Below are positions 31,345-36,680 of a stretch of 64,000 nt of DNA, piece after piece (positions within the stretch are counted from its first letter, which is position 1; every line of letters starts with the position of its first letter). Source of the stretch: a virus; IMG/VR virus record IMGVR_UViG_3300007722_000005, positions 1 through 64,000 of that record. One strand, 5' to 3'. A model generated the notes under the pieces. That model searched no databases and was not told the origin of the DNA. It saw only the letters and a program-made list of their open reading frames with translations. The position numbers and the translations under genes were made by a program.

Positions 31345-31488
31345 TCAGACGTTCAGGTGCTTCTTGAGAGATTCGAGCTCGCGCTGTTTCCGAGCAACAT
31401 ACTTCTCATTATCAGGGTAAGCTATTTTGAAACGCTCAAGTGCACCTTTACGACGTTCCTGACGACGAATAAAACTATTCTTGATCAT
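31345..31488 (-). CDS. unrecognised 47-aa basic protein
   Basis: MIKNSFIRRQERRKGALERF, entirely helical and charged, ending SLKKHLNV. ATG overlaps the TGA of the phosphatase-like gene (ATGA). Could be an RNA-binding peptide (inference from charge). Confidence 0.5.
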   Translation of the reverse strand: MIKNSFIRRQERRKGALERFKIAYPDNEKYVARKQRELESLKKHLNV

Positions 31489-31877
31489 TTTAGCTGGTCC
31501 TCCATCTCATTAAATGCTCGACTAAGTTGTACCGATGCTATCTGAACAAGTTTTGGATCCTTGAATCCAAAATTATCAGGTAGATTTAATGTTATCACGT
31601 GTTTGTCGGCAAGGTCGAATTCGCTCGAAGTTTCCTCGAAATTCTCTTTGTTGACAAACACAACAGCATCGGACCAATGAATCAGAACGTCGTCAGCGTG
31701 GATCAACGCAAATGTTTTTGTTGACCCTGCTGCACGTGTGTTGAAGTTGAATGGATCGTTTGATAGAATCCAAGCGACGGTCGGGGAGCGTAGCAGTCCA
31801 GCTGAGCACACACAAAGAACCTTTAACGAAGTTCCTTGGTGAGAATTAGTAGAATTGTGTTTTCTGTTATTGATGAT
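31485..31877 (-). CDS. low-molecular-weight tyrosine phosphatase-like protein, probable non-ATG start
   Basis: The frame encodes KVLCVCSAGLLRSPTVAWIL, the CX5R P-loop (C-SAGLL-R) with its preceding beta strand, then phosphatase-like HWSDAVVFVN. No ATG, GTG or TTG exists upstream of the P-loop; a GTG lies inside the strand and would delete it. An AAAAAGGAG sits just before two ATC codons (31877 and 31874), so initiation at ATC is the best explanation. A consensus promoter lies at 31922-31949. Confidence 0.6.
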   Translation of the reverse strand: MINNRKHNSTNSHQGTSLKVLCVCSAGLLRSPTVAWILSNDPFNFNTRAAGSTKTFALIHADDVLIHWSDAVVFVNKENFEETSSEFDLADKHVITLNLPDNFGFKDPKLVQIASVQLSRAFNEMEDQLK

Positions 31878-31921
31878 GAACTCCTTTTTGATGAAGGTTT
31901 CGTAACTGTTTGAATATGACT

Positions 31922-31949
31922 ATTATACGTTTTTTTTACAAAAGGTCAA
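31922..31949 (-). promoter_or_regulatory. early promoter
   Basis: Minus strand TTGACC, 16-base A-rich spacer, TATAAT, about 45 bases before the phosphatase-like reading frame. It lies just downstream of tRNA-Gly(GCC). Confidence 0.75.
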
Positions 31950-31968
31950 CAATTTTAAATTTCAAAAG

Positions 31969-32043
31969 TGGAGCAGGTGGCGGGGATCGAACCCGCGACA
32001 TTCACGTTGGCAACGTGGCATTCTTCCGCTGAACTACACCTGC
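31969..32043 (-). tRNA. tRNA-Gly(GCC)
   Basis: Acceptor GCAGGTG/CACCTGC, anticodon loop TTGCCAA in a CACG/CGTG stem, T-arm GCGGG-TTCGATC-CCCGC, CCA encoded. Canonical. Confidence 0.92.
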
Positions 32044-32077
32044 GTTATTACATTTCTTCGTGTGTGCTTACGCTTGT

Positions 32078-32155
32078 TGGTACCCCCGGTCGGATTCGAA
32101 CCGACACTGTGCAGGTTTTGAATCTGCTGCCTCCTACCAATTGCGCTACGGGGGC
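32078..32155 (-). tRNA. tRNA-Leu(CAA), short variable loop
   Basis: Acceptor GCCCCCG/CGGGGGT, anticodon loop TTCAAAA closed by an A-C mismatch on a GCAG/CTGC stem, T-arm GTCGG-TTCGAAT-CCGAC, CCA encoded. The variable loop is short, unlike normal class II Leu tRNAs. Confidence 0.75.
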
Positions 32156-32167
32156 ATAGTTTTTGAT

Positions 32168-32238
32168 TGGTACCCTGAGTGAGATTCGAACTCACAAAAG
32201 CTGGTTTAGGAAACCTGCTCCCGTCCATTGGTCAGGAT
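32168..32238 (-). tRNA. tRNA-Arg(CCT), reduced D-arm
   Basis: Acceptor ATCCTGA/TCAGGGT, anticodon loop TTCCTAA, T-arm GTGAG-TTCGAAT-CTCAC, CCA encoded. D-arm reduced (short CC/GG stem) and no U8. Decodes AGG. Its 5' end lies two bases from the stop of the GatB/YqeY-like gene. Confidence 0.7.
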
Positions 32239-32239
32239 G

Positions 32240-32632
32240 TTATGTATGTATTATTGCTGAGGCGATATACTTCTGTATCTTAGCAGGTACGTTATGTGCT
32301 TTATTCATTACATCGGTCATTGTGAACTCGCTCGTGATTCCTTCTCGTGCGAAACTATATAGCGTTCCACCTGGGTGCTCAGTAGCGAGTATCTTCAACA
32401 TACCGGCATCAGTAGCTGGAGCGTTGACTGCTGTTTTCTTGATCTTTACCGCCTGTGCAATGCCCATTGTATCTCGGAGCATAGACATCACCTCAGAGGG
32501 ATCAGCATTGCGCATTACAGACAACACTTTACCGACGAGGACGTTGATGGCCTTATCTTTTCCAGACTTTACTTGCTCAACGGTCTTTTGATTGTCTGCA
32601 ATGACTTGGGTAATTAGTTCTTCTATTTTCAT
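32240..32632 (-). CDS. GatB/YqeY-domain protein
   Basis: A 130-residue protein, start MKIEELITQVIADNQKTVEQ at 32632 (upstream frame runs into a tRNA-Ser gene). The segment SGKDKAINVLVGKVLSVMRN then DPSEVMSMLRDTMG is the C-terminal tail domain of GatB and YqeY (consensus GK-x-AL-x-LVG-x-VM). In GatB this domain binds the tRNA elbow and acceptor during transamidation. Here it stands alone within the tRNA array, suggesting a tRNA-binding role (inference). The second half is Ala/Thr-rich without a known domain. Confidence 0.75.
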   Translation of the reverse strand: MKIEELITQVIADNQKTVEQVKSGKDKAINVLVGKVLSVMRNADPSEVMSMLRDTMGIAQAVKIKKTAVNAPATDAGMLKILATEHPGGTLYSFAREGITSEFTMTDVMNKAHNVPAKIQKYIASAIIHT

Positions 32633-32640
32633 ATGAATTT

Positions 32641-32730
32641 TGGCGGAGAGTAGAGTAGTCGAAACCCATTCCATTCCTGGAACCAACTGTTTTCGAGGCA
32701 GTGTCGTCAATCCCTGACAATTTACTCTCC
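32641..32730 (-). tRNA. tRNA-Ser(CGA)
   Basis: Class II tRNA: acceptor GGAGAGT/ACTCTCC, G73, anticodon loop CTCGAAA in an ACTG/CAGT stem, long variable arm (GGTTCCAGGAATGGAA), GCCA. T-stem is imperfect. Decodes UCG. Confidence 0.8.
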
Positions 32731-32892
32731 ATTAAGTATTTTAGCGTCTTTCTCGCTGAGAGGAGTGCAACAATCTACCTTCAACTCTTCGTATGGAAGC
32801 TTTCTGAATATACGATCCCAACCTTCACGATAAGCATTGGTCGGTTGTTTCGTTTTCAGTTCGTCGCCAGTGATGTCGTTTTTTGATGTCAT
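32722..32892 (-). CDS. unrecognised 56-aa protein overlapping a tRNA
   Basis: MTSKNDITGDELKTKQPTNA, then AYREGWDRIFRKLPYEELKV and acidic end. Stop codon lies nine bases inside the tRNA-Ser(CGA) 5' end. Small phage proteins with the YREGWDRIF pattern are common but uncharacterised. Confidence 0.55.
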   Translation of the reverse strand: MTSKNDITGDELKTKQPTNAYREGWDRIFRKLPYEELKVDCCTPLSEKDAKILNGE

Positions 32893-32907
32893 AATCTATT
32901 TGTGTAG

Positions 32908-32983
32908 TGGTAGTGACCGTGGGAGTCGAACCCACCTATTCTTCCTTATGAGGGAAGCACATAAGCCGCTCTGTCAGGTCACT
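32908..32983 (-). tRNA. tRNA-Met(CAT)
   Basis: Acceptor AGTGACC/GGTCACT, anticodon stem CTTCC/GGAAG around CTCATAA, T-arm GTGGG-TTCGACT-CCCAC, CCA encoded. Could instead be an Ile tRNA with lysidine at C34; not decidable by eye. Confidence 0.85.
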
Positions 32984-32988
32984 GCTGT

Positions 32989-33062
32989 TGGTGGTTCCAA
33001 GAGGAATCGGACCTCTATATTCGCCATGTCAAAGCGACACTCTACCATTGAGTTATGGAACC
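32989..33062 (-). tRNA. tRNA-Val(GAC)
   Basis: Acceptor GGTTCCA/TGGAACC, anticodon loop TTGACAT in a TCGCT/GGCGA stem, T-arm AGAGG-TCCGATT-CCTCT, CCA encoded. Confidence 0.85.
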
Positions 33063-33069
33063 TAATTTA

Positions 33070-33145
33070 TGGGGTGATCGACGAGATTCGAACTCGCGCT
33101 ATCTGATTCACAATCAGAGGTGCTGACCTTTACACTACGACCACC
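33070..33145 (-). tRNA. tRNA-His(GTG) with encoded G-1
   Basis: Anticodon loop TTGTGAA in TCTGA/TCAGA; T-arm GCGAG-TTCGAAT-CTCGT. The 5' end has the extra G-1 that pairs with C73, giving an eight-pair acceptor (GGTGGTCG/CGATCACC) as in bacterial tRNA-His. CCA encoded. Confidence 0.9.
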
Positions 33146-33151
33146 ATTGTT

Positions 33152-33224
33152 TGGTAGCGGCCGAGGGTAACGATCCCTCTCCCATCGCAGGTTATGAGCC
33201 TGGAGTCTACCACTAGAAGCCGCA
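33152..33224 (-). tRNA. tRNA-Met-like(CAT), mismatched 1-72 pair
   Basis: Anticodon loop CTCATAA in CAGG/CCTG; acceptor GCGGC/GCCGC preceded by T1-T72 mismatch, a feature reminiscent of initiator tRNA, though the three G-C pairs of the initiator anticodon stem are absent. T-loop reads ATCGTTA instead of TTCRANN. CCA present. Confidence 0.65.
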
Positions 33225-33246
33225 ATAGTCTTCTTTACTTCAATTC

Positions 33247-33323
33247 TGGTGCGCGGGCAGAGAATCGAACTCTGCAAATCCCACTTGTAAGGAGGGTGGT
33301 GTCACCAGCTACGCTCCCCGCGC
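33247..33323 (-). tRNA. tRNA-Val(TAC)
   Basis: Acceptor GCGCGGG/CCCGCGC, anticodon loop CTTACAA (CCCTC/GTGGG stem with one mismatch), T-arm GCAGA-GTTCGATTC-TCTGC type, CCA encoded. Confidence 0.85.
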
Positions 33324-33379
33324 TTTGCGTGAAGTTATAAGGTTGTCAAGCCAACCTTCTCAAATCATGAGATGAAAAT

Positions 33380-33456
33380 TGGTCGGAGTACAAGGATTCG
33401 AACCTTGGACCCTCTGCTCCCAAAGCAGATGCGCTGCCAGACTGCGCTACACTCCG
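33380..33456 (-). tRNA. tRNA-Pro(TGG), copy 1
   Basis: Acceptor CGGAGTG/TACTCCG, anticodon stem TCTGC/GCAGA with loop TTTGGGA, T-arm CAAGG-TTCGAAT-CCTTG, CCA encoded. Closely resembles E. coli tRNA-Pro. Confidence 0.93.
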
Positions 33457-33461
33457 AAACT

Positions 33462-33535
33462 TGGTGCCCCTTGACGGAATCGAACCGCCGTAAGCTGCTT
33501 ACAAAACAGCCGTAATACCATTATACTAAAGGGGC
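33462..33535 (-). tRNA. tRNA-Thr(TGT)
   Basis: Acceptor GCCCCTT/AAGGGGC, anticodon loop TTTGTAA in GCTGT/GCAGC, T-arm ACGGCGG-TTCGATT type, CCA encoded. Confidence 0.9.
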
Positions 33536-33537
33536 AA

Positions 33538-33564
33538 ATTATATTAATTACTTTTCTAAGTCAA
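33538..33564 (-). promoter_or_regulatory. promoter inside the tRNA array
   Basis: Minus strand TTGACT, 15-base spacer, TATAAT, immediately upstream of tRNA-Thr(TGT). It overlaps a truncated tRNA 5' half. Confidence 0.55.
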
Positions 33565-33592
33565 CTACTCGACCGCTGAGCTATCGAGTAAT
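33560..33592 (-). pseudogene. truncated tRNA 5' half
   Basis: Minus strand ACTCGATAGCTCAGCGGTCG is a good acceptor and D-arm start, but anticodon and T-arms are missing; the sequence runs into the promoter at 33538-33564. Probably a decayed tRNA gene. Confidence 0.55.
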
Positions 33593-33607
33593 AATTCTAT
33601 TTATAGT

Positions 33608-33802
33608 CTACGTTTCTTCCATTCCTGACGCTCCAGAGAGGCTTACACAATTTGGATCCTCTGCAATTACCGCAACAAACCGCATGTGGATGCTTCGCAA
33701 CGTTGCTGCAATCGAAAGAGCGTCGCTCAAATCGCTGGCAACGTGGCCTTGTGTTACACTATCAAGCGTTGTCCAATATACTTTATATTCAGCTTTGTTC
33801 AT
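33608..33802 (-). CDS. unrecognised 64-aa protein in tRNA array
   Basis: MNKAEYKVYWTTLDSVTQGH, then DALSIAATLRSIHMRFVAVI. The KAEYKVYW start and helix-strand plan resemble small proteins found repeatedly in T4-like phages; function unknown. Confidence 0.55.
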   Translation of the reverse strand: MNKAEYKVYWTTLDSVTQGHVASDLSDALSIAATLRSIHMRFVAVIAEDPNCVSLSGASGMEET

Positions 33803-33819
33803 ATGTTTTACTTGTGACA

Positions 33820-33921
33820 CTATCGTTTAAGCCCGCTCAGGCCCGCACCCTCGAGGTATGTTGACCATATTTGCAAGACTCCTATGTAGCTTTCATAGGC
33901 GTAACGCCACAAGTAAAACAT
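33820..33921 (-). CDS. possible 33-aa aromatic peptide
   Basis: MFYLWRYAYESYIGVLQIWS then TYLEGAGLSGLKR, ending TAG. Rich in Tyr and Trp. Ribosome binding site weak, so only tentatively coding. Confidence 0.35.
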   Translation of the reverse strand: MFYLWRYAYESYIGVLQIWSTYLEGAGLSGLKR

Positions 33922-33926
33922 TCGGC

Positions 33927-34001
33927 TCAGTACACCGAGAGGTATGATGAGTATCCTTTATGGTGTAGGGGACGTCCAGGCACATCACCGCGGTACACCA
34001 T
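33927..34001 (-). CDS. possible 24-aa peptide
   Basis: MVYRGDVPGRPLHHKGYSSY then LSVY; AGAAG lies upstream. Two bases before the next small frame. Low confidence because of its length. The rest of 34002-34045 shows no feature. Confidence 0.25.
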   Translation of the reverse strand: MVYRGDVPGRPLHHKGYSSYLSVY

Positions 34002-34045
34002 TTCATCTTCTTTTGTTGCACTAAGGCGAAGAATCTTCAGAAGGT

Positions 34046-34119
34046 AACCTTTTCAACAATGTCTATTATACTACCATTTAAAGAATAGTCAACACTTTTC
34101 TTTTTATTGTTAATTCGGC
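34046..34119. repeat. 74-bp promoter cassette, copy 1
   Basis: Identical to 35548-35621 except for one base in the -10 box (TATAAT here, TACAAT in the other copy). It contains the last codons of the gene at 34078 and the promoter at 34065-34092. Confidence 0.9.
34065..34092 (-). promoter_or_regulatory. early promoter within repeat copy 1
   Basis: Minus strand TTGACT, 16-base spacer, TATAAT. The -35 box lies within the final codons of the upstream gene. It can drive the small genes and tRNAs below 34060. Confidence 0.75.
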
Positions 34120-34710
34120 TGTGTACTTCTCTTTAATTCTGTGAAGCTGTCCCGTTGCCCACTCCAAATTCCTGATGTATTGGTGTTGTTCAGAAGTTTG
34201 TTGAACACCAACAACGGTGTTTAACCGTCGGTCAAAAAACTCTTCTGGCATGTTGTCGTGTGTTATTATAGTTCCTCTTGTAGGGAAGAATTGAACATAT
34301 CTGCGCATGAATTCATTCCACTGTTCAATATGTTCAACAGGAGCTGTAAAATTAAATAGTTGAATTTCTGTTGATATCCTGAAACCAAACTGTTTTGCAA
34401 GAAGGAAGCTGAGTCCTGCTTGAACCATATCTTTTTCGACAACGAAAATTTCGTGCCGTGTTGTTTTCATCACCTTTTTGTACCACGCAATTGATTGTGG
34501 GAATCGGCAAAGATGATGGCCATGCAACTTTATAACAGTGTTTCCATTGTTCAAGCGATGAAGTAACCAATATTTTCGAAATACTGATGCAAAATTATCA
34601 TCGTAACGAGGTGCAAACGGCTCATAAATTTTGTTTTGTCGTTTGCACGAATGAAAAATAGCGCTACCATCTGTGCGGCGGTGGCTGTAAATTATTACTG
34701 GGTTTTTCAT
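34078..34710 (-). CDS. unrecognised 210-aa protein inside the tRNA array
   Basis: Start MKNPVIIYSHRRTDGSAIFH at 34710, behind AAAGGA; the frame upstream is part of a tRNA. The fold looks alpha/beta with IVEKD and THDNMPEEFFD-like segments. The N-terminal YSHRRTDG and TVIKLHGHHLCRFPQSI recall sulfotransferase or glycosyltransferase-like phage proteins, but no catalytic motif is convincing. It has its own late promoter at 34734 within the tRNA cluster. Confidence 0.55.
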   Translation of the reverse strand: MKNPVIIYSHRRTDGSAIFHSCKRQNKIYEPFAPRYDDNFASVFRKYWLLHRLNNGNTVIKLHGHHLCRFPQSIAWYKKVMKTTRHEIFVVEKDMVQAGLSFLLAKQFGFRISTEIQLFNFTAPVEHIEQWNEFMRRYVQFFPTRGTIITHDNMPEEFFDRRLNTVVGVQQTSEQHQYIRNLEWATGQLHRIKEKYTAELTIKRKVLTIL

Positions 34711-34733
34711 AACACATCCTTTTTGAGATGTAT

Positions 34734-34741
34734 TATTTATA
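34734..34741 (-). promoter_or_regulatory. T4-type late promoter in tRNA array
   Basis: Exact TATAAATA on the minus strand between tRNA-Leu(TAA) and the gene at 34078-34710. Confidence 0.65.
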
Positions 34742-34742
34742 A

Positions 34743-34819
34743 TGGTGCGAGTCATGGGAGTCGAACCCACACTGACCAGGTTTTAAATCTGGCGCCTCTT
34801 CCAATTGGGCTACACTCGC
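34743..34819 (-). tRNA. tRNA-Leu(TAA), short variable loop
   Basis: Acceptor GCGAGTG/GACTCGC, anticodon loop TTTAAAA on CCAG/CTGG, T-arm GTGGG-TTCGACT-CCCAT, CCA encoded. Variable loop only about five nucleotides, unusual for Leu. Confidence 0.78.
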
Positions 34820-34825
34820 GAAACT

Positions 34826-34900
34826 TGGAGCCCTGTGACAGATTCGAGCTGTCCTCTGAACTTTACGAAAGTTCTGTGTCGCCGTCTACACTTACGGGGC
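34826..34900 (-). tRNA. tRNA-Thr(CGT)
   Basis: Acceptor GCCCCGT/ACAGGGC, anticodon stem GAACT/AGTTC around TTCGTAA, T-arm GACAG-CTCGAAT-CTGTC, CCA encoded. Confidence 0.85.
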
Positions 34901-34906
34901 AAAACT

Positions 34907-34982
34907 TGGTGCGTCCCACAGGAATCGAACCTGTTTCAATGGCTCTTCAAACCACCGCTATGACCACATCAGCTAGAGACGC
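34907..34982 (-). tRNA. tRNA-Phe(GAA)
   Basis: Acceptor GCGTCTC/GGGACGC, anticodon loop TTGAAGA in GTGGT/GCCAT, T-arm ACAGG-TTCGATT-CCTGT, CCA encoded. Confidence 0.88.
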
Positions 34983-35018
34983 AAATATCTCCGTTACACT
35001 ATTTGTAGCTATTAAATT

Positions 35019-35092
35019 TGGAGACTCGAGACAGAGTTGAACTGTCATCTTCGGGTTTGCAATCCGAGGCACGGCCGTTATACCACCGAGTC
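35019..35092 (-). tRNA. tRNA-Cys(GCA)
   Basis: Acceptor GACTCGG/TCGAGTC, anticodon loop TTGCAAA, T-arm GACAG-TTCAACT-CTGTC, CCA encoded, D73 is T. Confidence 0.85.
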
Positions 35093-35098
35093 ATTGTT

Positions 35099-35175
35099 TG
35101 GTGCGCGAGGTGGGACTCGAACCCACAGAACCTACCCTCTCAAGATAGTATGTTTACCAATTTCATCACAAGCGC
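35099..35175 (-). tRNA. tRNA-Leu(GAG), short variable loop
   Basis: Acceptor GCGCTTG/CTCGCGC, Leu-like D-arm (TGATGAAATTGGTAAACA), anticodon loop TTGAGAG in CTATC/GGTAG, T-arm GTGGG-TTCGAGT-CCCAC, CCA. Where E. coli tRNA-Leu(GAG) has a long variable arm, this has only GTTCT. Confidence 0.85.
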
Positions 35176-35184
35176 GTTGTTAGT

Positions 35185-35229
35185 TGGTGGAGTGAAAGAG
35201 AGTCGAACTCTAAGGCTACTAGTATGAGC
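35185..35229 (-). pseudogene. tRNA 3' half joined to a GC-rich hairpin
   Basis: 3' half with loop-like CTCATAC, T-arm TAGAG-TTCGACT-CTCTT and an ACCA end. No matching 5' half: upstream is a hairpin GCGACC-TTGC-GGTCGC (35228-35245). Likely a Met/Ile(CAT) tRNA remnant. Confidence 0.45.
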
Positions 35230-35269
35230 GACCGCAAGGTCGCCGCCGCGATCCGAACCACCCCGTATT

Positions 35270-35342
35270 TGGTACCCCATGAAGGAATTTAACCCTCGCA
35301 ACTGAGCTTCGAAGGCTCTGCGCCGACATCATCGGATGGGAT
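35270..35342 (-). tRNA. tRNA-Arg(TCG) with reduced D-arm
   Basis: Acceptor ATCCCAT/ATGGGGT, D-arm CCGA-TGATG-TCGG (same as Arg(TCT)), anticodon loop CTTCGAA on GAGC/GCTC, T-arm GAGGG-TTAAATT-CCTTC, CCA. Decodes CGA. Confidence 0.7.
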
Positions 35343-35345
35343 ATT

Positions 35346-35417
35346 TGGCAACGGTGCACGGAGTCAAACCGTGTTGTATTTCCTTCAGAGGGAAAACCAG
35401 CTTCAAGCTTCACCGCA
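35346..35417 (-). tRNA. tRNA-Gln(CTG), reduced D-arm
   Basis: Anticodon stem TTTCC/GGAAA around CTCTGAA, T-arm CACGG-TTTGACT-CCGTG, G73 and CCA. Weak first pair (T1-T72), as in bacterial Gln tRNAs. The D-arm is only AGCT-TGA-AGCT. Confidence 0.7.
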
Positions 35418-35425
35418 ATTGTTCT

Positions 35426-35502
35426 TGGTGCCCTAGAGGGGACTCGAACCCCTAAAATCTACATTCTAAGTGTAGCACGTATGCCAATTCCGTCACCAGG
35501 GC
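35426..35502 (-). tRNA. tRNA-Leu(TAG), short variable loop
   Basis: Acceptor GCCCTGG/CTAGGGC, Leu-like D-arm, anticodon CTACA/TGTAG around CTTAGAA, T-arm AGGGG-TTCGAGT-CCCCT, CCA. Variable loop ATTTT only. Confidence 0.85.
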
Positions 35503-35547
35503 AATATTATTTAGATGTTATTAGTGTTGGTGTTTCCACGTTCACTC

Positions 35548-35621
35548 AACCTTTTCAACAATGTCTATTGTACTACCATTTAAAGAATAGTCAACACTTT
35601 TCTTTTTATTGTTAATTCGGC
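35548..35621. repeat. 74-bp promoter cassette, copy 2
   Basis: Second copy of 34046-34119. It keeps the final codons of the gene found at 34078 although no such gene precedes it here, so it is a truncated duplicate. Confidence 0.9.
35567..35594 (-). promoter_or_regulatory. promoter within repeat copy 2
   Basis: Minus strand TTGACT, 16-base spacer, TACAAT; drives the tRNAs at 34743-35502. Confidence 0.65.
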
Positions 35622-35642
35622 CTTGCGGCTCTCGCGTTGTAC

Positions 35643-35719
35643 TGGTGGGGGTAGAGGGATTCGAACCCACAATGACCCAGATTCAAAGTCTGGTACGCTT
35701 CCAGTCGCGTGTTACCCCT
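35643..35719 (-). tRNA. tRNA-Gln(TTG)
   Basis: Anticodon CCAGA/TCTGG around CTTTGAA, D-arm ACGC/GCGT, T-arm with TTCGAAT, CCA encoded. First pair A1-C72 unpaired, consistent with Gln. Confidence 0.87.
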
Positions 35720-35725
35720 ATTGTT

Positions 35726-35799
35726 TGGTACTCCGGGAAGGAATCAAACCTTCGTGGGCCCCTTATCAAGAGGCTATCTTATCATTAGATGACCGGAGC
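35726..35799 (-). tRNA. tRNA-Ile(GAT), copy 1
   Basis: Acceptor GCTCCGG/CCGGAGT, anticodon loop TTGATAA in GCCTC/GGGGC, T-arm GAAGG-TTTGATT-CCTTC, CCA encoded. Confidence 0.88.
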
Positions 35800-35805
35800 A
35801 TATTT

Positions 35806-35895
35806 TGGCGGAAAGCAGAGCGATCGAAGCCCAAACCCTTTCAGGTTCCAACCGATTAGCAATCGGCGCCGCACTCCATGCGCAATTTACTTTCC
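35806..35895 (-). tRNA. tRNA-Ser(GCT)
   Basis: Class II: acceptor GGAAAGT/GCTTTCC, anticodon loop TTGCTAA in CCGA/TCGG, long variable arm, G73, CCA. Decodes AGY. Confidence 0.87.
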
Positions 35896-35900
35896 AAATA

Positions 35901-35977
35901 TGGTCTTTCAGGTGAGACTCGAACTCACGAAATCTTCGCCCCAAACGAAGTGGTATAGCCGCTAACCGACTGAAAGA
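35901..35977 (-). tRNA. tRNA-Pro(TGG), copy 2
   Basis: Acceptor TCTTTCA/TGAAAGA, anticodon CTTCG/CGAAG around TTTGGGG, T-arm GTGAG-TTCGAGT-CTCAC, CCA. Same anticodon as 33380 but different body. Confidence 0.85.
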
Positions 35978-36145
35978 TATTCATTCCGTGTTTTCTATAG
36001 CACGGAGTATAACTTACCGGAGCCCATATAACCGTCATCAAGTGACTCGGTCTTATGAACTCCGACGTAGATTTTATTATTCACGAGTTAGTGATTTGAT
36101 AGAGGCAATATTTCATGCCTCTATCGATAATAGATCTACTATGTG
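35978..36145. other. tRNA-array spacer with strong hairpins
   Basis: No gene. GATAGAGGCA and TGCCTCTATC (36097-36125 region) form a 10-bp stem, and CCGTG/CACGG a second. They may be processing or transcription signals. Confidence 0.35.
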
Positions 36146-36217
36146 CTCCATCTCCTGGGATCGAACCAGGGACCTAGCGATTAACAGTCGCTTGCACTAC
36201 CGCTGTGCTAAGATGGA
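36146..36217 (-). tRNA. tRNA-Asn(GTT), copy 1, CCA not encoded
   Basis: Acceptor TCCATCT/AGATGGA perfect, G73, anticodon AGCGA/TCGCT around CTGTTAA, T-arm CCTGG-TTCGATC-CCAGG. The 3' end reads GCAC, so CCA must be added by a nucleotidyltransferase. Confidence 0.87.
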
Positions 36218-36223
36218 ATAACT

Positions 36224-36318
36224 TGGCTCCGCAGAGAGGCTTCGAACCTCTATATTGCGCCTTTCGGCCTTTACGTCTCATTAACAGTGAGGTCTCTTAC
36301 CAATTAGAGTACCGCGGA
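36224..36318 (-). tRNA. tRNA-Asn(GTT), copy 2, with long variable arm
   Basis: Acceptor TCCGCGG/CTGCGGA, anticodon CTCA/TGAG around CTGTTAA, T-arm AGAGG-TTCGAAG-CCTCT, GCCA. Variable region is about 25 nt with a GGCC-GAAA-GGC hairpin, unexpected for Asn. Confidence 0.78.
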
Positions 36319-36369
36319 ATAAATCTTTATAATTCATATATCTCGTTGGAAATACATCAATTATAACGA

Positions 36370-36448
36370 TGGTGGGAGCGCCGGGATTCGAACCCGAATC
36401 TATCAGATTAAAAGTCTGTTGTGTTAAATCCGTTGACACCACACTCCC
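36370..36448 (-). tRNA. tRNA-Lys(TTT)
   Basis: Acceptor GGGAGTG/CGCTCCC, anticodon loop CTTTTAA in CAGA/TCTG, T-arm TTCGG-GTTCGAATC-CCGG type, CCA encoded. Confidence 0.87.
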
Positions 36449-36489
36449 ATTTGTTTACTACGTTTACCATCTTTCGATTTTCGTTTCAT
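36424..36489 (-). CDS. possible 21-aa basic peptide
   Basis: MKRKSKDGKRSKQMGVWCQR then I, with AAGGA seven bases upstream. Its end overlaps tRNA-Lys(TTT). Strong ribosome binding site but very short. Confidence 0.3.
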   Translation of the reverse strand: MKRKSKDGKRSKQMGVWCQRI

Positions 36490-36519
36490 ATCAAGATCCT
36501 TTTTTGATAAATATTAACA

Positions 36520-36677
36520 TGCAAAAACTACAAAATTTTAAAGCCTTCTTTCAGCGCAATAAAAAGCAGGCTGAAGCCGAACCCCACACTGGCCCCGATC
36601 GTCGGAAAGGACCACGTCGCACTGTGACGAAGATTAAAACAAACTATACCGCGTGGCATGATCGCCGTGCTGCATAA
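36520..36677 (+). CDS. unrecognised 52-aa basic protein on the plus strand
   Basis: MQKLQNFKAFFQRNKKQAEA then HTGPDRRKGPRRTVTKIKTN. Plus strand, opposite to the tRNAs around it, with GATAAATA (late-promoter-like) 15 bases before the ATG. Basic, probably nucleic-acid binding (inference). Confidence 0.5.
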
Positions 36678-36680
36678 TGC

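Noticed and set aside
35219-35262. tRNA-Ala(TGC) in the hairpin GCGACC-TTGC-GGTCGC
   Set aside because: No acceptor, D- or T-arm can be built around it; an intact tRNA-Ala lies at 38112.
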